Assembly: GCF_019279795.1 (NCBI RefSeq) | Contig: NC_056745.1 | Span: forward strand, 503,345,694 to 503,409,693 | Reading direction: 5' to 3' | DNA length: 64,000 nt | Source: Protopterus annectens | Lineage: Eukaryota; Chordata; Ceratodontiformes; Protopteridae | Part shown: positions 11,229-23,480 of the stretch, piece by piece | Layout of the letters: each line of letters starts with the position of its first letter | How positions within the stretch are numbered: the first letter of the stretch is position 1 | Notes under the pieces: generated by a model | What the model was told of the DNA's origin: nothing | What the model saw: the letters and a program-made list of their open reading frames with translations, nothing else | The model's database searches: none | Program-made: the position numbers and the translations under genes

Positions 11229-11258
11229 TTTCATCCCTGAACCTCAGGACTTCCTCAG
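11229..11258 (-). ncRNA. Hammerhead-like core in reverse-strand PLE
   Basis: In reverse orientation CTGAGGA (11252-11258) fits CUGANGA. An almost continuous helix II follows, AGTCCTGA against TCAGGGAT around a GGT loop, and then GAAA (11229-11232). Helix III and the cleavage site are not clear. Confidence 0.5.
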
Positions 11259-11354
11259 AACATAAAGGTGTACTTCTCCTAAAGTTTAAATTACCTGTAC
11301 ATTTTAGCCATTGATTAATTAGTTAAAACTATCAATCAGCATTTTAAAGGAATA

Positions 11355-11550
11355 GTATAACATAAAATAAAGAACAAACAAGGTTGAAACAAGCAGCAAT
11401 GCAAAAAGCACTCGACCAAGGAAGGTTCCAACAACCAAGACTCAAGCAGTAATGAACTGGATTTATTAAAGAAGTTTTTTCATTACTGCTTGAGTCTTGG
11501 TCGTTGGAACCTACCTTGGTCGAGTGCTTTTTGTATAACATAAAATAAAG
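11355..11550. mobile_element. 160-bp palindromic insertion with 18-bp target duplication
   Basis: gtataacataaaataaag occurs at 11355-11372 and again at 11533-11550. Between them lie two 55-bp inverted arms, 11402-11456 and 11479-11533, with a 22-bp spacer and a handful of mismatches. The left arm is preceded by 29 bp that the right arm lacks. No ORF is present. The long target duplication suggests retrotransposition, perhaps a truncated PLE terminus, since PLE duplications vary in length; a foldback DNA element is the alternative. Confidence 0.7.
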
Positions 11551-13109
11551 TTACCTATAAAACCAGCACTGAACAAGTTAAGTAATACACTAAACCATTT
11601 AAAAAGCTTTATAAAGTTTTGTAAGATAAAAAAGCTTCTCTCCATAAATTAAGTTAGATTAAAGAATGCTGGTGAAAGAACAAGCTTTTAAAAACCACAA
11701 CAGATATAAAAACAGAAAGGAAATGTAACAACCTTATTACAAAGGTAAAGCATGCCATTTAAAAATTGTTATTAACAATGCTTACAGTACTAAAGCTGAA
11801 AAATGTTAGTATTTGCGTATATTAACTTAGATTACAACTTTGGTGCTCTCATCTTGAAAACTGGTTTTATGGAAACATGGTAATTTAACCCTGGTCTAAC
11901 TGTGGCATCTAACTGGGTTTGGCAAAATAATTCTTTATACTCCAGTTTGTTTTCCTAGTGTCACCCTCTCACATTTGGTTGGATGTTTTCTAAGATGCCG
12001 AATTTAAATTTAGTAAACCCTATACAAATTTGGGAATGTTTACACACTGCATTTTTCTCGTTGCATGTTTTCAAATCGTACAAGTGTTCGTTGATCCTTC
12101 TTGGCTAGTCATCTTTCTGTCTTCCCTATGTAGTAAGCCTGGCATTGGTCACATGTTGCTAAATGCACTAACCCCTTGGAATCACAATTCCCTTTCTAAA
12201 AGGTAATCTGTGTTCCACAATAATTGTCTAAAAAAGGGTTATATTTTCATTAATATAGTGACAAACTCTGTACCGTCTGCATTTAATGGCTCCTAAGGGT
12301 CAATTTTCTGTACCTTTCTCCAGAATGCCATTAATATTATTTTCCACCTTAGTCAAATACTTGTGCCTTTGTTTTAAAAATGGACTAGTTATTCCTAATG
12401 ATATTTTTCACCTACCACTGGTTTTGTTGAATTTAACAGCCATTGTATTTTGGAAAGTCTTCATATTGGTCACATCTCTAGATGGTAAAATCTTCTGTTT
12501 ATCCCCTTTATTTCTCCCTAATATAGGAGGGTATTTGGTGTCCCTGTTCTCAGTTATTTCTCTCTCCCGGTCTAACAGTAAATCTAGCAGGTACCTTCTG
12601 TTAATAAACAATCCTCTCATTGTTTCCATTTCTTCCCTAAATTATTGTCATCTGAAACCATCTGAGATGCCCTAATGCATTGACCCATAGCAAGGTTCTT
12701 TTTACAATACCATGGATGACTGCTGTTATAATACAGGTATGAGCTGGAAAAGGTATCTGTCCTACAGATGCTTGAAATCAAGTTTCTTCTCTCCGCTGAG
12801 AGATTCACATCTAAATAATGAATTTTATAAGCATTGCTGTTGTACGTAAACCTTAAGAAGGTAGTGGTAACTGTGATGCATGGTAATAATCATCTAATTC
12901 AGTAGAGTTTTATTTGCAGATAATAAATATATCATCCAAAAAACTGCTGTATAACAACTATAATTCATTGTAGGGTGGTTTAAGAATAAATCTCTTTTCC
13001 TATGTGAGTATTACAAGATCTGCAAAGATGGGACACAAGCTGCTCTCATTGCCACACTACTAACTTGTCTACAAAAATCTCTTTGGAAGTATATGAAGTT
13101 GTTTCTTTA

Positions 13110-13280
13110 ATGTTTTTTTGTTGTTGTTGTTGTTGTTGTTTTTTGTTCAATAAAAGCTGTATTTTACAATTTTGGGGGACTGAGCTGTTACTGGAATGAG
13201 TGTGGTGGTTGTATAGCTCTGCTGCTCCTGGACTAAGTGGGCCTTTTTGGTTTTCTCTATAGATAGATAGACAGATTAAT
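13110..13280 (+). repeat. Inverted copy of the PLE 3' tail
   Basis: The forward text caataaaagctgtattttac, then gactgagctgttactggaat and tggttgtatagctctgctg, matches the reverse complement of 10985-11185, including the closing ATAG run. The reverse-strand PLE is therefore bracketed by inverted copies of its own tail, an arrangement known for Penelope pseudo-LTRs. Confidence 0.65.
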
Positions 13281-13985
13281 ATAGGGAACTGTAATGTTAT
13301 GTTGAATGGCAAATATTTGTGTTGCTGTATGAATGTTGAAGATAAGTGTTTTCTTATGGCAAATTGATGAAATGTGGAGCATGAGTATTTGTTAGTGTGG
13401 AGTGTGAATGTTTGGTCAAATAAAATTTTGGTGGAGTGTAGGTGTGTTTGAGTGTTGTGTGGAGATTAAGAAGTTGGATTGCAAAAGGTAAGTGTTTTTT
13501 AAGGTGTAATACCAGATGTTTTGGATCTACTAACTGTTTTGGTATAAAGGTTGGAGTGCATGTACAAGGTATGTGCATTAGGGAATAAGGACTAAGTAAG
13601 GAGATAGAATTACCTTGAAATTCAGAAAGAGTTACCTGTAGCAGTAAGCCTTAACATAGTGCCATCCGGTCACAGTAACCCAGTCTGATTCAGAGACAGG
13701 GTCACCACAGTGATTTTTAAACTGTTGGCAGAATCACCATGGTGGGCTGTGCCCACAGCCATGCTAAATTCTAATGAGGCATTCTGGGGTAATGGCTAAT
13801 ACTAATTAGACATGTGCTCTCCTTTGGAAATGTCTGTGGGAAGAGACTTATGTAATTCAGAGAATTGGTCAGTTGCGTAAATTAGCACAGTAAACTAATA
13901 TGACAAAAATGCTGCAGTTCCCTTTATAATCTGTGGGAGAGACCACATTACAGGTCAGTTTCAGGAAGTATAATGGATAAGTAGT
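13280..13985. other. No recognisable feature
   Basis: I see no element end, domain or tandem repeat. The short ORFs here have no family signature. Confidence 0.35.
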
Positions 13986-14081
13986 GATGGGCGGATGTAA
14001 GAGTGTGTATATGTGTGTGACACTGTGCATGCATGTTTGTAGGGGTAAGAATGGTGTTTGCTGAGTGTGCACATGCACGCG

Positions 14082-14500
<419 letters not shown>

Positions 14501-14749
14501 TTGAATAAGAGGGATGCCTTCACCAACACAATGCATGGGTTGCCAGTGGAAATTACTACTTAAAAGTGCTGTTTAGAACTAGCAGTAATTACTCTTGATT
14601 TAGAGACATGCAAATTAGCCAGTAATAATGTCTTCCTCATTTCAGCTAAACATGTTTCTGAATCAAATTTGACAATACCTCATAAACTACACTTTACGGC
14701 AGTAGCAGTTTATGTGAGTGTAATGGATTATTTTTGAATCACAGCACTT

Positions 14750-16440
14750 AGAGGTTCATAAGTTCATACTAGGCTGTTGACCATGTGGGCCATTTGAAGC
14801 CTAGCCAATAATTCTAGTCATTTACCTTGACAAGAAGACAACCTGGCACATTGTCAGGGCTCGAGACTACTCAGGCAGAAGAATTAACTCCAGTCTCTGC
14901 CCTAGTTTCAGCTCCTTTCCTTAATGGCAAGAGGAGCAACACAGGGGGTATACTTATGATTGCCCATCCAGTTACACAAAAAAGGGTCATGTAGCTACTC
15001 TGTTTAACCTCTAAGAATAATCTGTTCTATAAAAGAGATATTCTGTGTGAAAAATATCTAACCTGTCTAATATGTCATATTTATTTTTCGGTGCGCGTCT
15101 AGGTCTCTTGAGCAGGTATTTATAGTAGTATTAGTTTTGTGGATGTGTAGAAGGTTACAAAGGACTGGATCCTTCTGTGGGTAGGGCAAAGATCTCTTCT
15201 CAACAGTCAGTAGGAAATGGAAGATAGTGACAGTGCCTTAAGGAGGATATGCACTTAATTTTTATTAGTAAAAAGCAATGCTGTCTATCAAACTGGGTCA
15301 TATACCTAGCCATTTTCATACCAAGGGGGCATTATATTCTGATAAGAAGGGGGAGAGTGGGGCAATGACTTCCTTGTATCTGGAGCATATGCCCCCTGTG
15401 ATTAATATGGCCATATAAAAAAATTTCCTAGCAACAGTAGTATCATGATGGTTAAATGATAGTTCATTGTGAATGAAGGTACGCAATTCCTTAATGAATG
15501 AGCTAATTATTAAGGGGGTGTCACCATGTCATATGAACAGCAGTGTCCAGGTTTGCCAAAGGACAAAATGTTGCATTTTTTGACATTTAGTTTGAGATCA
15601 TTGTCCAAGCACCACGTTAGCATCTTTTATGCCCTCCTGGAATATACCTAAGTCATCTGGGGTATTTATGACAGCTCCAAGTCTGCAGTCACCAGCAAAC
15701 TTTGTCAGCCGCAGTCCTTTGGTATTTCCTTTAATGTCAGAGAAGTAGATATCAAAGAGGAATGATCCCACATTCGATTTCTGGGGGAATACCACTTATA
15801 GTGATTCCACATTCGATCTCTGGGAACCCCACTTAAAGTGATCCCACTTTCGATCTCTGGGGAACCCCACTTATAACTACTCTTCTAGTTGAGAGTATGC
15901 TCACAACACTAACAGACTGAGTACTGTCGGTGATCCACTAGGTAACAAAAGGGTTTAATTGTGTTAGCTTATCAATAAAGCCTGAGTTTAGAATGGCATG
16001 GAAGGCTTTGGCCAAGTCCAGGTATGCTGTGTGAACTGATTTACCTAATGTTAACGCCTTAGTGACTTCCTCAAAAGTCCACCAGGTTCAACAGACAGGA
16101 TCTACCTTTAACAATCCCAAATTGGTTTAGATCCAGGTTTGAAAAAACGCCTAGATCCTTTATTATGAGGTCGATAATGATGTGATTCACTGCCTTACAG
16201 ATAAGGTTTGTGAGGCTGAAATGTCGATAGTTGCTTGGGTCACTCATGGATTTCCCTTTGGGGAGTAGGATGACTACAGCAATTCTCCACACCTCTGACA
16301 TGAATCTAGTGGGTAGACCGAGATTGAATAACTGTAATAAATAATCAACAGGGCAGGGCTTTGTGCTGAAAAAAAGACAATGTGGTACATTGTCAGGATC
16401 CATGGAGTGTTTCTAGCCTTGGACAGAGTGCTTTGGACTT
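14750..16440 (-). mobile_element. CR1-like LINE (family X), RT-bearing relic
   Basis: The reverse strand encodes the N-terminal RT part (EVWRIAVVILLPKGKSMSD, SNYRHFSLTNLICKAV, GIVKGRSCLLNLVDF) at 16071-16403. The stretch GIPLIVFP... to FDIYFSDIKGN lies near 15730-15780. The catalytic box at about 15685-15700 reads FAGD where FADD is expected, so a catalytic aspartate is lost. The 3' end at about 14752 shows aggttcataagttcatac, the octamer-like terminus. A short direct duplication around the phrase ccacattcgat/ctctggg (15765-15870) interrupts the ORF. Confidence 0.8.
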
Positions 16441-16639
16441 GCTAGGGGATGACCTATGGGGGTGTAGTAGCATCCTAATATGCTGTGAACAGTATGGGAG
16501 AGGTAAGGGAATGAAGTCTTTGCAGTGTCAGGGCTAGCCACTCAAAGGTGTAAAAATTGGTTCTAGGTGATTTGGTCACATTGACAAATGTCTGCAAAAA
16601 TTGACATGGGTATTTACTGGTGATAAGTGAGTTGAGGAC

Positions 16640-18235
16640 ACAGCCTACTCCAACCTATACCAGGGAGCCGTGCCAATGATGGGAGGGGACTATGTGCCCC
16701 TATTGGCCAGTATGTGTGCCTGCCATAAAGCCCATCAGCCCTAGGTCAATAAGCTACTGGCCGGTCAGTGTCCAGTTGCCCAGCTTAGGTTACCTGGGAT
16801 AGTTGCGTTGTGTGAAAGCTGGATGTAAAACCAATCAAACTGCCTGACATGAACTTAGGATTACTACACTGAATACAGACTCACACTGGCAGGATAGAGC
16901 TTGGAGTGGATGACATGATGGTAAGAAGGAGACTGGACAGCCTCTGTATCTAACAGAAGGACAGTGCAGCAAAGCCATTTAGTTTGGGGTCCGGAGTCTA
17001 CTGTCAGGGGAATGAGAGATTAGAAATGGTGTGGGAATTGTGGTGAGGGAGAAGCTTCAGAAGACAGTGAGGGATGACATCAGAATTAGTGACAGATTCA
17101 GTCTGTGCCCCACAGCAGGGTTGTGATAGTGAGGAAAATACTGTATTCAGCTAGCAGTTGCTGTGCCTACTACATAAAACAGGATAATGTGAGTTGGTGT
17201 TGATAACAGAGGACTTAAATGCACATATTGGGACAGACAGAACTGGATATGACAACTTCATGGGCCACATGAGTGGAGAAGCACAAATAAAGAAGAAAAA
17301 GCCATTCTATAATTCTTTCTGGCAAATGGCTTCACGATGGCTAACACAGAGTTCAACAAAAGTGAGAGAGAGACAGACAGACAAACAGTCACAAGATCAC
17401 ATACCAGAGTGGCCAACAGGCAATTCGGGTAGACTTTGTCCTAGTAAGGAAAGGGCATTGAGATAGAATCTGCAATTGCAAAGTCATCCCCAGTTAAACA
17501 ATTGGCCCACAGCATAAATCACTGGTTGCCACAATCAGCTGTAAGCAAGGGTAAGAGAAGGCACAAAGATCAACAGAGACCAGTAAGGTGACTGGAGAGA
17601 AAGTACAATAAGTCAAGAAATTACTCAGGGATCTAGCACCTCTGGAAGAAGGGGGGGGTATGTGGAGTTGACAAAGAATGGCAATGTCTCAAAACAGCAT
17701 GTGTTAGGACTATAGGAAAGTTATGTGGCCAAGCCAAAAATGGTAATAAGGTACATTAGGCAAGCTGGTGGTGGAATTCAGAAGTCCAGGAAGTCATCAA
17801 AAGAAAGAAGGAGTGGCTAAAAAGTAGGAGACAGAAAAGACGCATGAGGCAAAGAACGAATACTGATTGGCTAACAAAAAGGATAACAGAGGAGCTGCAA
17901 TAGCAAAGAACAAGACATCTGAGGCTCTCAACCAGCTTCTTGAAAGTGACTCACTAGATGGTACAAAGAAGCTCTATCAAGTTGCAAAGCAAAAACAGAA
18001 ACATAAAGAAGACGGTCATCAGACACCCATCAATAAGGATGTCAGCAATAACTTGCTCACCAGTCTGCAGGACATCAAAGACAGGTTGAAAGAGTACTTA
18101 TCATAGCATCTGAATGAAGAAAACCCCACAAAAGATGTAATGCCCCACACGCAGAGTCAAAGGCACCAGAAGCTGTTGAAGACTGGGGGGCGGAGGGTGA
18201 GAGGAGCACTTAGTGATCTAAAAAGGGCATTTTTT
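16640..18235 (+). mobile_element. RTE-like LINE, endonuclease half (runs into duplication copy A)
   Basis: Forward-strand pieces encode the APE endonuclease. NERLEMVWELW lies near 17013, and VLITEDLNAHIGTDRTGYD with FMGHMSGEAQ at 17194-17280 matches the catalytic G/E-D-x-N-x-H motif. Linker text follows (KKDNRGAAIAKNKTSEALNQ, LLESDSLDGTKKLYQVAKQK) at 17867-18106. The frame breaks at several points. The RT half resumes at about 19800 after 1.6 kb of unrelated sequence. The family call (RTE-like) rests on the RT C-terminus and the GAT-rich tail. Confidence 0.7.
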
Positions 18236-18984
18236 ATAATGATTGACTACCACAACATAGGTTCACTTGGAGGACTTTTTAATTTTAGCCAATTCCCTTT
18301 TGGTGCTTGATTCTTGAATTAACATTTTCTGATTGGTCTTACCTATGCCATGGCTGATAATTGTATATTAGTCCTAGTGAGAATAACTGTGATCATTCCA
18401 TAGATAATTTGAGGGGACCCATATAAGGGATGCAGCATTTAGGAACTGCCTCTATCCATTACTGACCTGAGGGGCAATCCTGGAGTACATTTTCTATTGC
18501 CCATCCTTAAATCCAAGTTGCATTTCTGGATTTTATTTTTTTACATTTTATAGCACAATGCACAAACACTAACAGATATCTGCTAAAAAAGCAATACTGT
18601 CCCACAATGAAAATAGAATTGGCATTAAAAGTTCTCTGCCCTTGAAACTCACATTCATTGAAACAGCATTAAAACCCACACCACATCCAAAGAAAATTTA
18701 TTTGGCCAGTGCTAGATAAAGATTACCTTTGGGCTGTTTTCAAATCAGAGGTCCCTTTTGCACAAAACAAGAAATATACATGCGTTCTTTGATACACCTT
18801 CCTGACTTTATTAAATTATATTCCTTGTATAATACAGCACACTTGTTAGACTTAAGTTAGAGTGCATTCTAAATTTATTGTTTGAACATTTTTCCAGTAG
18901 GCAATGAAGCAAAATGCATGCACCAATAATGACAAACCGCCCTATACAGAACATTTCCATGATAACAGTCTACTTCTACACACA

Positions 18985-19028
<44 letters not shown>

Positions 19029-19800
19029 GTAAATACAGAATCACAGTAGTGTAAGCCATAGGCATGTTGCACAGCTTCTTGCACTTATTTTCAATTGGGG
19101 GGGGGGGGGGAAAGGCCAAACACCAGGGACACATTTTAAACATTGCTTGTATAATTTTGGAAATTTGCTTGCATAAAATGTTGTGTTACTACTGTACAAT
19201 TTACTGCCAAGTCTTAAACCCAGAATGCTGTGCACTATAGTCAGAGCAACATACCACTAAGCTAAATCAGCAGTTTCCTGAAAGACACGAAGACAAACTT
19301 AAATGGCTATCATTTAGTGAATTCAGTTCTCACTTATCATCATAGCTCTCAGCCTCCTAGCACAAAATTACAGAAGCCAATAATGGGGGAATACAGCCCC
19401 AAAATAGGGACACATTTCAAATACTGATCTTATAAACTTAGAAAATTGCTAGCATAAAAGGCTTTGTTTTACTGCTCCTGAAAACCAGAGATTTAATGAG
19501 GAACAGAACAAGACAAAAATGTGAGGCATAAATTCACAAGTGATGGTGGCTAGGGACTTTAGGCTCTTTTTACCTGCACCCAAGGTGCAGGGTTTGAGCC
19601 TGTGTGCCTCTACCACCAGATGTATCCTGTCGGAGGCATTTCCAAACACACACACACACACAAATCCTCCTGTATTCAAACAGAAATGGCAGAGTGCATA
19701 AATCCTCCTGTATTAAAACAGAAACGGCATAGTGCATAAATCCTACTGCGACATCCTGTATTCAAACAGGTGTGTCTTCAGGATGGTTGAGACATTGCAA
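18235..19800. other. Non-LINE block splitting the RTE-like LINE
   Basis: This block separates the LINE linker (18106) from the RT (19870). It contains a (TA)n run at 18988-19022, a poly-G run at 19100, and a dispersed repeat with aaacattgcttgtataattt (19135) that reappears in reverse at 56400-56480. A tRNA-like phrase ggtgcagggtttgagcctgt lies at 19583, with a (CA)n plus 38-bp tandem repeat after it. No coding capacity is evident. Confidence 0.5.
19645..19775. repeat. (CA)n followed by about three 38-bp tandem units
   Basis: The unit contains aatcctcctgtattcaaaca and gaaatggcatagtgcat. Copy B (33725-33905) has a longer CA run and one more unit, so this is a length-variable site. Confidence 0.75.
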
Positions 19801-21395
19801 GTGCTGCAAAAGTGGGGGTGCCCCTTCCCCCTCACTCTATGGTTCTGGTGCCCATGCACAGAGTACGATGAAAACAGGAGAGGAATCCACCCAAAAAAGT
19901 AAGAACAGCATGAAGGAAAATGAAGTCAGGAAAAGCATCAGGTTCTGATGAGGTCACAGCACAGATGATCGAGATGTTGGGTGAGTTAGGGGAAATATGG
20001 CTGCAAAGGGTACTCATAGCAATTATGGACAGGTATCCCAGATGACTGGAGAATAAGCATTATAGCACTAGTGAACAAGAACAAAGGGGGCATTCACAAC
20101 TGTGGGAAGTATAGAGGTATCAACCCCGCTGTCACACAGCATGAAAGTTCTCAAGGCTGATAAATGAATAAGCAAAGTGGTAGAAAGTAAGACAAGATAT
20201 GAGCAATATAGAGTCAGATCCATGTGCAGCAGAACTGACCTAAGATTTGCAGTGAGATAGATAGCTGAAAAGGAGCCAGAAATTAGTGAGAAAAGAATCT
20301 AATTGGGCATTCCTAGACATGGAGAAAAATATGACAAGGTCCCAAGAAAACTGATTTGGACAGTCCTGCGATGGTTCAGTGCCTCAGAACCACTGGCAAA
20401 ATTAGTGCACACTATGTACAAGGACCCAATGATACAAATACAAACACTGTTTGGACTCACAGAAGGGTTCCCAGTGGGAACGGGTGCATGCCAGGGTTCA
20501 GCTCAGAGGCCAATGCTATTCATACTGGTGATGGACTACATTAGAAAACAGGTCAGGGGAGACAGCTCAACAAAGCTGCCATATACAAATAATGTAGTAT
20601 TACAAGCAGACTCTGAACAAGAATGTCAGCAAATGAGAGGGGAACGGAATGCAAAGCTGAAGGCACATGGGATGAAAATGAGAACAAACAAGACAGTTAT
20701 AATAGTAGCAAAGGAAGGAAATCAGAAGATGATGAGACTTGTGAAAGAAGGGGAAAAGATGGAAGAAATTAATAGCTTCATGAACCTAGGAGGGGTGGTT
20801 GAGGAGAAGGAAAGTCTGAATGAGGAGATCAAAGCTAAAATCAGTGGGGATACAACCCACTGGCTCAGGGTATCAGGGATAGCATATAACAGAAGAATGC
20901 CGAAGAAGATGAAAAATAAGGTGTACATGGCAGTGATGTGAACAGTACTGCTGTATGGTAGCGAAACCTGGACGGTAAAAGCAGAGCAGTCGAGGAAGCT
21001 AGAGGTAATGGAAATGAAGTACCTGAGATGGGTGGTGGGACAGAAGAACAAATGAGGACATCAGATCAGAAGCCCAAGTAACTCAAATTGCAGAAAAGGT
21101 CAAAGAGAAGAGATTATGATAATTGAGACACATATGCAGGAAAAAAAGAAGACAATATGATGAAGAAGATTTAGGACAGACAGAAAAAAGGCAAAAGGAA
21201 ATGAGAGCATTCAGCAAAGAGATGGGTGGATTGTATAAGAGAAGACCTGTGACAGTCCAGCATGACTGTTGAAGAAGGTAGGAGAGTGGTATTAAATTGA
21301 GAGAGATGTTGAGACCTGATATGACAGCCTGACACCATGTGGGAAATGGGGAAAAGGGGATCGATGATGATGATGATGATGATGATGAGGGGGGA
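19800..21395 (+). mobile_element. RTE-like LINE, RT half with GAT-repeat tail (copy A)
   Basis: The forward strand encodes the RT start (SGKASGSDEVTAQ-like text at 19930, then DDWRISIIALVNKNKG at 20040). The long ORF 20303-20941 follows, and past a stop the C-terminus LLYGSETWTVKAEQSRKLEV with KYLRWVVG (20945-21035). The element ends in gaaatggggaaaaggggat plus a (GAT)n run at 21364-21387, typical of trinucleotide-tailed RTE-like LINEs. Confidence 0.75.
20303..20941 (+). pseudogene. RTE-like reverse transcriptase, catalytically dead
   Basis: The 212-residue segment covers RT motifs after the first catalytic strand. YDKVPRKLIW at residues 10-19 keeps the first aspartate. GACQGSAQRPMLF at 61-73 corresponds to the usual GVxQGSxLSPxLF. 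Residues 94-97 read YTNN where YADD is required, so both catalytic aspartates are gone. KAHGMKMRTNKT at 118-129 is the post-catalytic helix. There is no natural start here; the Met is internal to ORF2. The duplicate at 34439-35074 has the same loss (YKNN), so the defect predates the duplication. Confidence 0.8.
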
Positions 21396-21399
21396 TAAA

Positions 21400-22235
21400 G
21401 TCTGAGCTGAATTCTTCTGCTAATATTTTGGCAATGTCCTCAGGGGATGAGAATGTGATGGTATTTTGTATTAACTCACAGCATTGTTGATTAATATTTC
21501 TTAGGTTCCTGGCATAACTGAATAAAGTTTTGTGGTTCTCCTTAGCATGGTTGGACATTTGCAATTCATACTTATCTTGGAGGATTTGATTTTGTTTCCA
21601 AGTTCCTTGTTGATCATTTTGGGCTCCTCCCTAGCTGATGTGACGTTAAGTTTTGCTATTACAGGTTAGGAGTTTTTTTTCTCCTACTATATAATTTGTT
21701 GATATTGGGGTTCCACCAAGTAGGTTTATTCTTAAAATTGCCATACTGGAACGAAGACATCAATATTAGCTTAGATGTGGGCAAAGGAGTTACCCATGAA
21801 AATTACATTTTGTGAAGCAGGGTCAGCTAGGTGAGGATGGTGTCTGCATTTCATCAGGTCATCAGTTAGTTGGCGTAGATTTCCCATAGAATAGTCTCTG
21901 AAGATTGAAGAGTTTTGAGATGACTCAGTTCTCACATCTAGAGTAAATGTTACTGCACAATGGTCAGATCTGACCAGAGATATGGTAACTGTGGGCTCTG
22001 AGCACAGGGACTTATTTGTAAGAATCAGGTCTAATATTTCAGATTCCCTCATTGGGATTTGGGCTACTTGATAGTGTTATGTGTCCTGTTGTTTATGGTC
22101 TGTATCTGAGTGGAAGAATGGATTTGTGTTAATTCCAAACATTTTGGGTTCAACAGAAATTTAGGCTTTAGAGAGGGGGTGCTTGCTCTTTAGGATTAAA
22201 CTTAGGGCTGGGACAGGGGAATAGATTTAGTCTTT
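21400..22235 (-). mobile_element. CR1/L2-type LINE endonuclease-linker fragment (copy A)
   Basis: The reverse strand at 21771-22052 encodes ESEILDLILTNKSLCSEPTV with ISLVRSDHCAVTFTLDV. This is the C-terminal APE endonuclease motif (SDH catalytic triplet). At 21292-21564 it encodes linker text KENHKTLFSYARNLRNI. The HHHHHHHH run in the latter comes from the (GAT)n tail of the neighbouring LINE. Confidence 0.7.
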
Positions 22236-22317
22236 TGAGTTTTTGATTTCATATGTGATGTGTGTGGTGAGGTTAGGGTTCGCATGCTTTAGTAAGGTGA
22301 TGCAGGAAAGTGAAGCA

Positions 22318-22640
22318 TGCTAACCTAACCCTAACTCTGCACTTACTCCTAACTACAATCATATACCTTGCCTTATAAAAATGTCTCCCATAACACTACC
22401 ATTGTTCAGACACTCTATCTCTCGGAGGAGACATTAACTCAAGGCCCCGTCTGCCTGAGTTAGTGATAGCTCAGATGGATATAAAAGATCCTACAGCAAT
22501 TATTAAAAAGAGTGCCCTGGACAAATTTCCCCCCACTCAGTTTGAATACCACCTCAGGTCCCTCCATGAAAATAAGCTATTGGTTTAGTGGGACTAACCT
22601 GGCTAACAAGTGTAAATAAAAAAAATAATAAAAACTAAAA
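22318..22640 (+). mobile_element. SINE-like element sharing the LINE 3' tail (copy A)
   Basis: After a ctaacctaaccctaact stretch comes a body containing cggaggagacattaactcaa and gatataaaagatcctacag. The 3' end reads gggactaacctggctaacaa then gtgtaaataaaa, a diverged version of the LINE tail at 50.6 kb (ggactagcccggtcaacaaa). No ORF is present. A box A/B promoter is not obvious, so the SINE call rests on size, tail and repetition. Confidence 0.5.
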
Positions 22641-23480
22641 AAATAAGTCTGAATTTTATGGTAGTGCTTGACATTAAAGATTGCAAAATGAATGTGTTAT
22701 TTTCCTTTTGAGATCTTTTTCTTATTTGCTTTTGCTTAGTTGTTTTTTTGAAAGACTAGCATTGATCAGCTATTTTTTGATGATGTTGCATTTTGATGGA
22801 TTAAAATGATATAGTAATGATATAGCAGATCTAAAATTAACATGAAGATACCAGTAAAATAACAGTGTGCAAATTAGCTTTTCAGAGAGTCTAGATGTGT
22901 AAAAGCATTTGTTGAATGCACATCATGTCTATCCCTTCCTCATTTAGTTATTGACTATGTGTGTACTTAACTGTGTACATATATAACACAGTAAATATAG
23001 AAGAAAGTACCAGGGGGTTATGGGGAAAATAATTGAAATAACAGATGTGTGGAAAGTCTGGGGGAAGAATATATCTGAAATTATTTAAACTGAGCAACCA
23101 ATGTGACAAAGCAGTAAGAAAAGGCAGCAGGATAAAGGTATGGATTGGAAGAGGCTGCACCACTTGCAGCTGGCAAACTATCCCAATAATAGTTTATAAA
23201 CACAATGATTATAGTCCTTACACACTTGCAAGAGTATTGCTAGGGTAATATCAAATTAAATAAAGCCATGGAATTAGACAAGAGAGAGAGGGAGAGAGTG
23301 AGCAAATGAATGTCTGCTTAACAATCTAAAGGTTAACATTCAACCCCAAACATTTGTCTAGTCTTGTTTTGAAGACTTCCACATTGCTAATTTATATTTT
23401 AACATATTCTATTTTTACAATCATTTCAGTTAGATATGTAGTACATTTTTTACATTTACTCATGATCTTAGATAACTTTT
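22640..23480. other. No recognisable gene (copy A)
   Basis: AT-rich sequence with a short GA-rich run at 23281-23297. It is present in both duplication copies (36790-37630 in B). The ORFs of 60-70 codons lack any family signature. Confidence 0.35.

Larger units (their letters stand above)
10975..13060 (-). mobile_element. Penelope-like element, reverse strand
   Basis: The reverse strand encodes LDDIFIICK near 12924-12945 (catalytic Asp pair kept). It then encodes SSYLYYNSSHPWYCKKNLAM followed by GQCIRAS (12617-12808), the conserved PLE segment after the RT palm, and a Lys/Arg-rich linker (12408-12629). A GIY-YIG region follows at about 12060-12190 (LATCDQCQAYYIGKTER, with a later frame giving RINEHLYDLKTCN). 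The 3' non-coding part has a hammerhead-like core at 11229-11258 and ends in the AGAT run. Stops and frameshifts make it defective, and a palindromic insertion sits at 11373-11532. Confidence 0.75.

Noticed and set aside
21292-21564. ORF with an eight-histidine run
   Set aside because: The His codons are the complement of the (GAT)n tail of the adjacent LINE.
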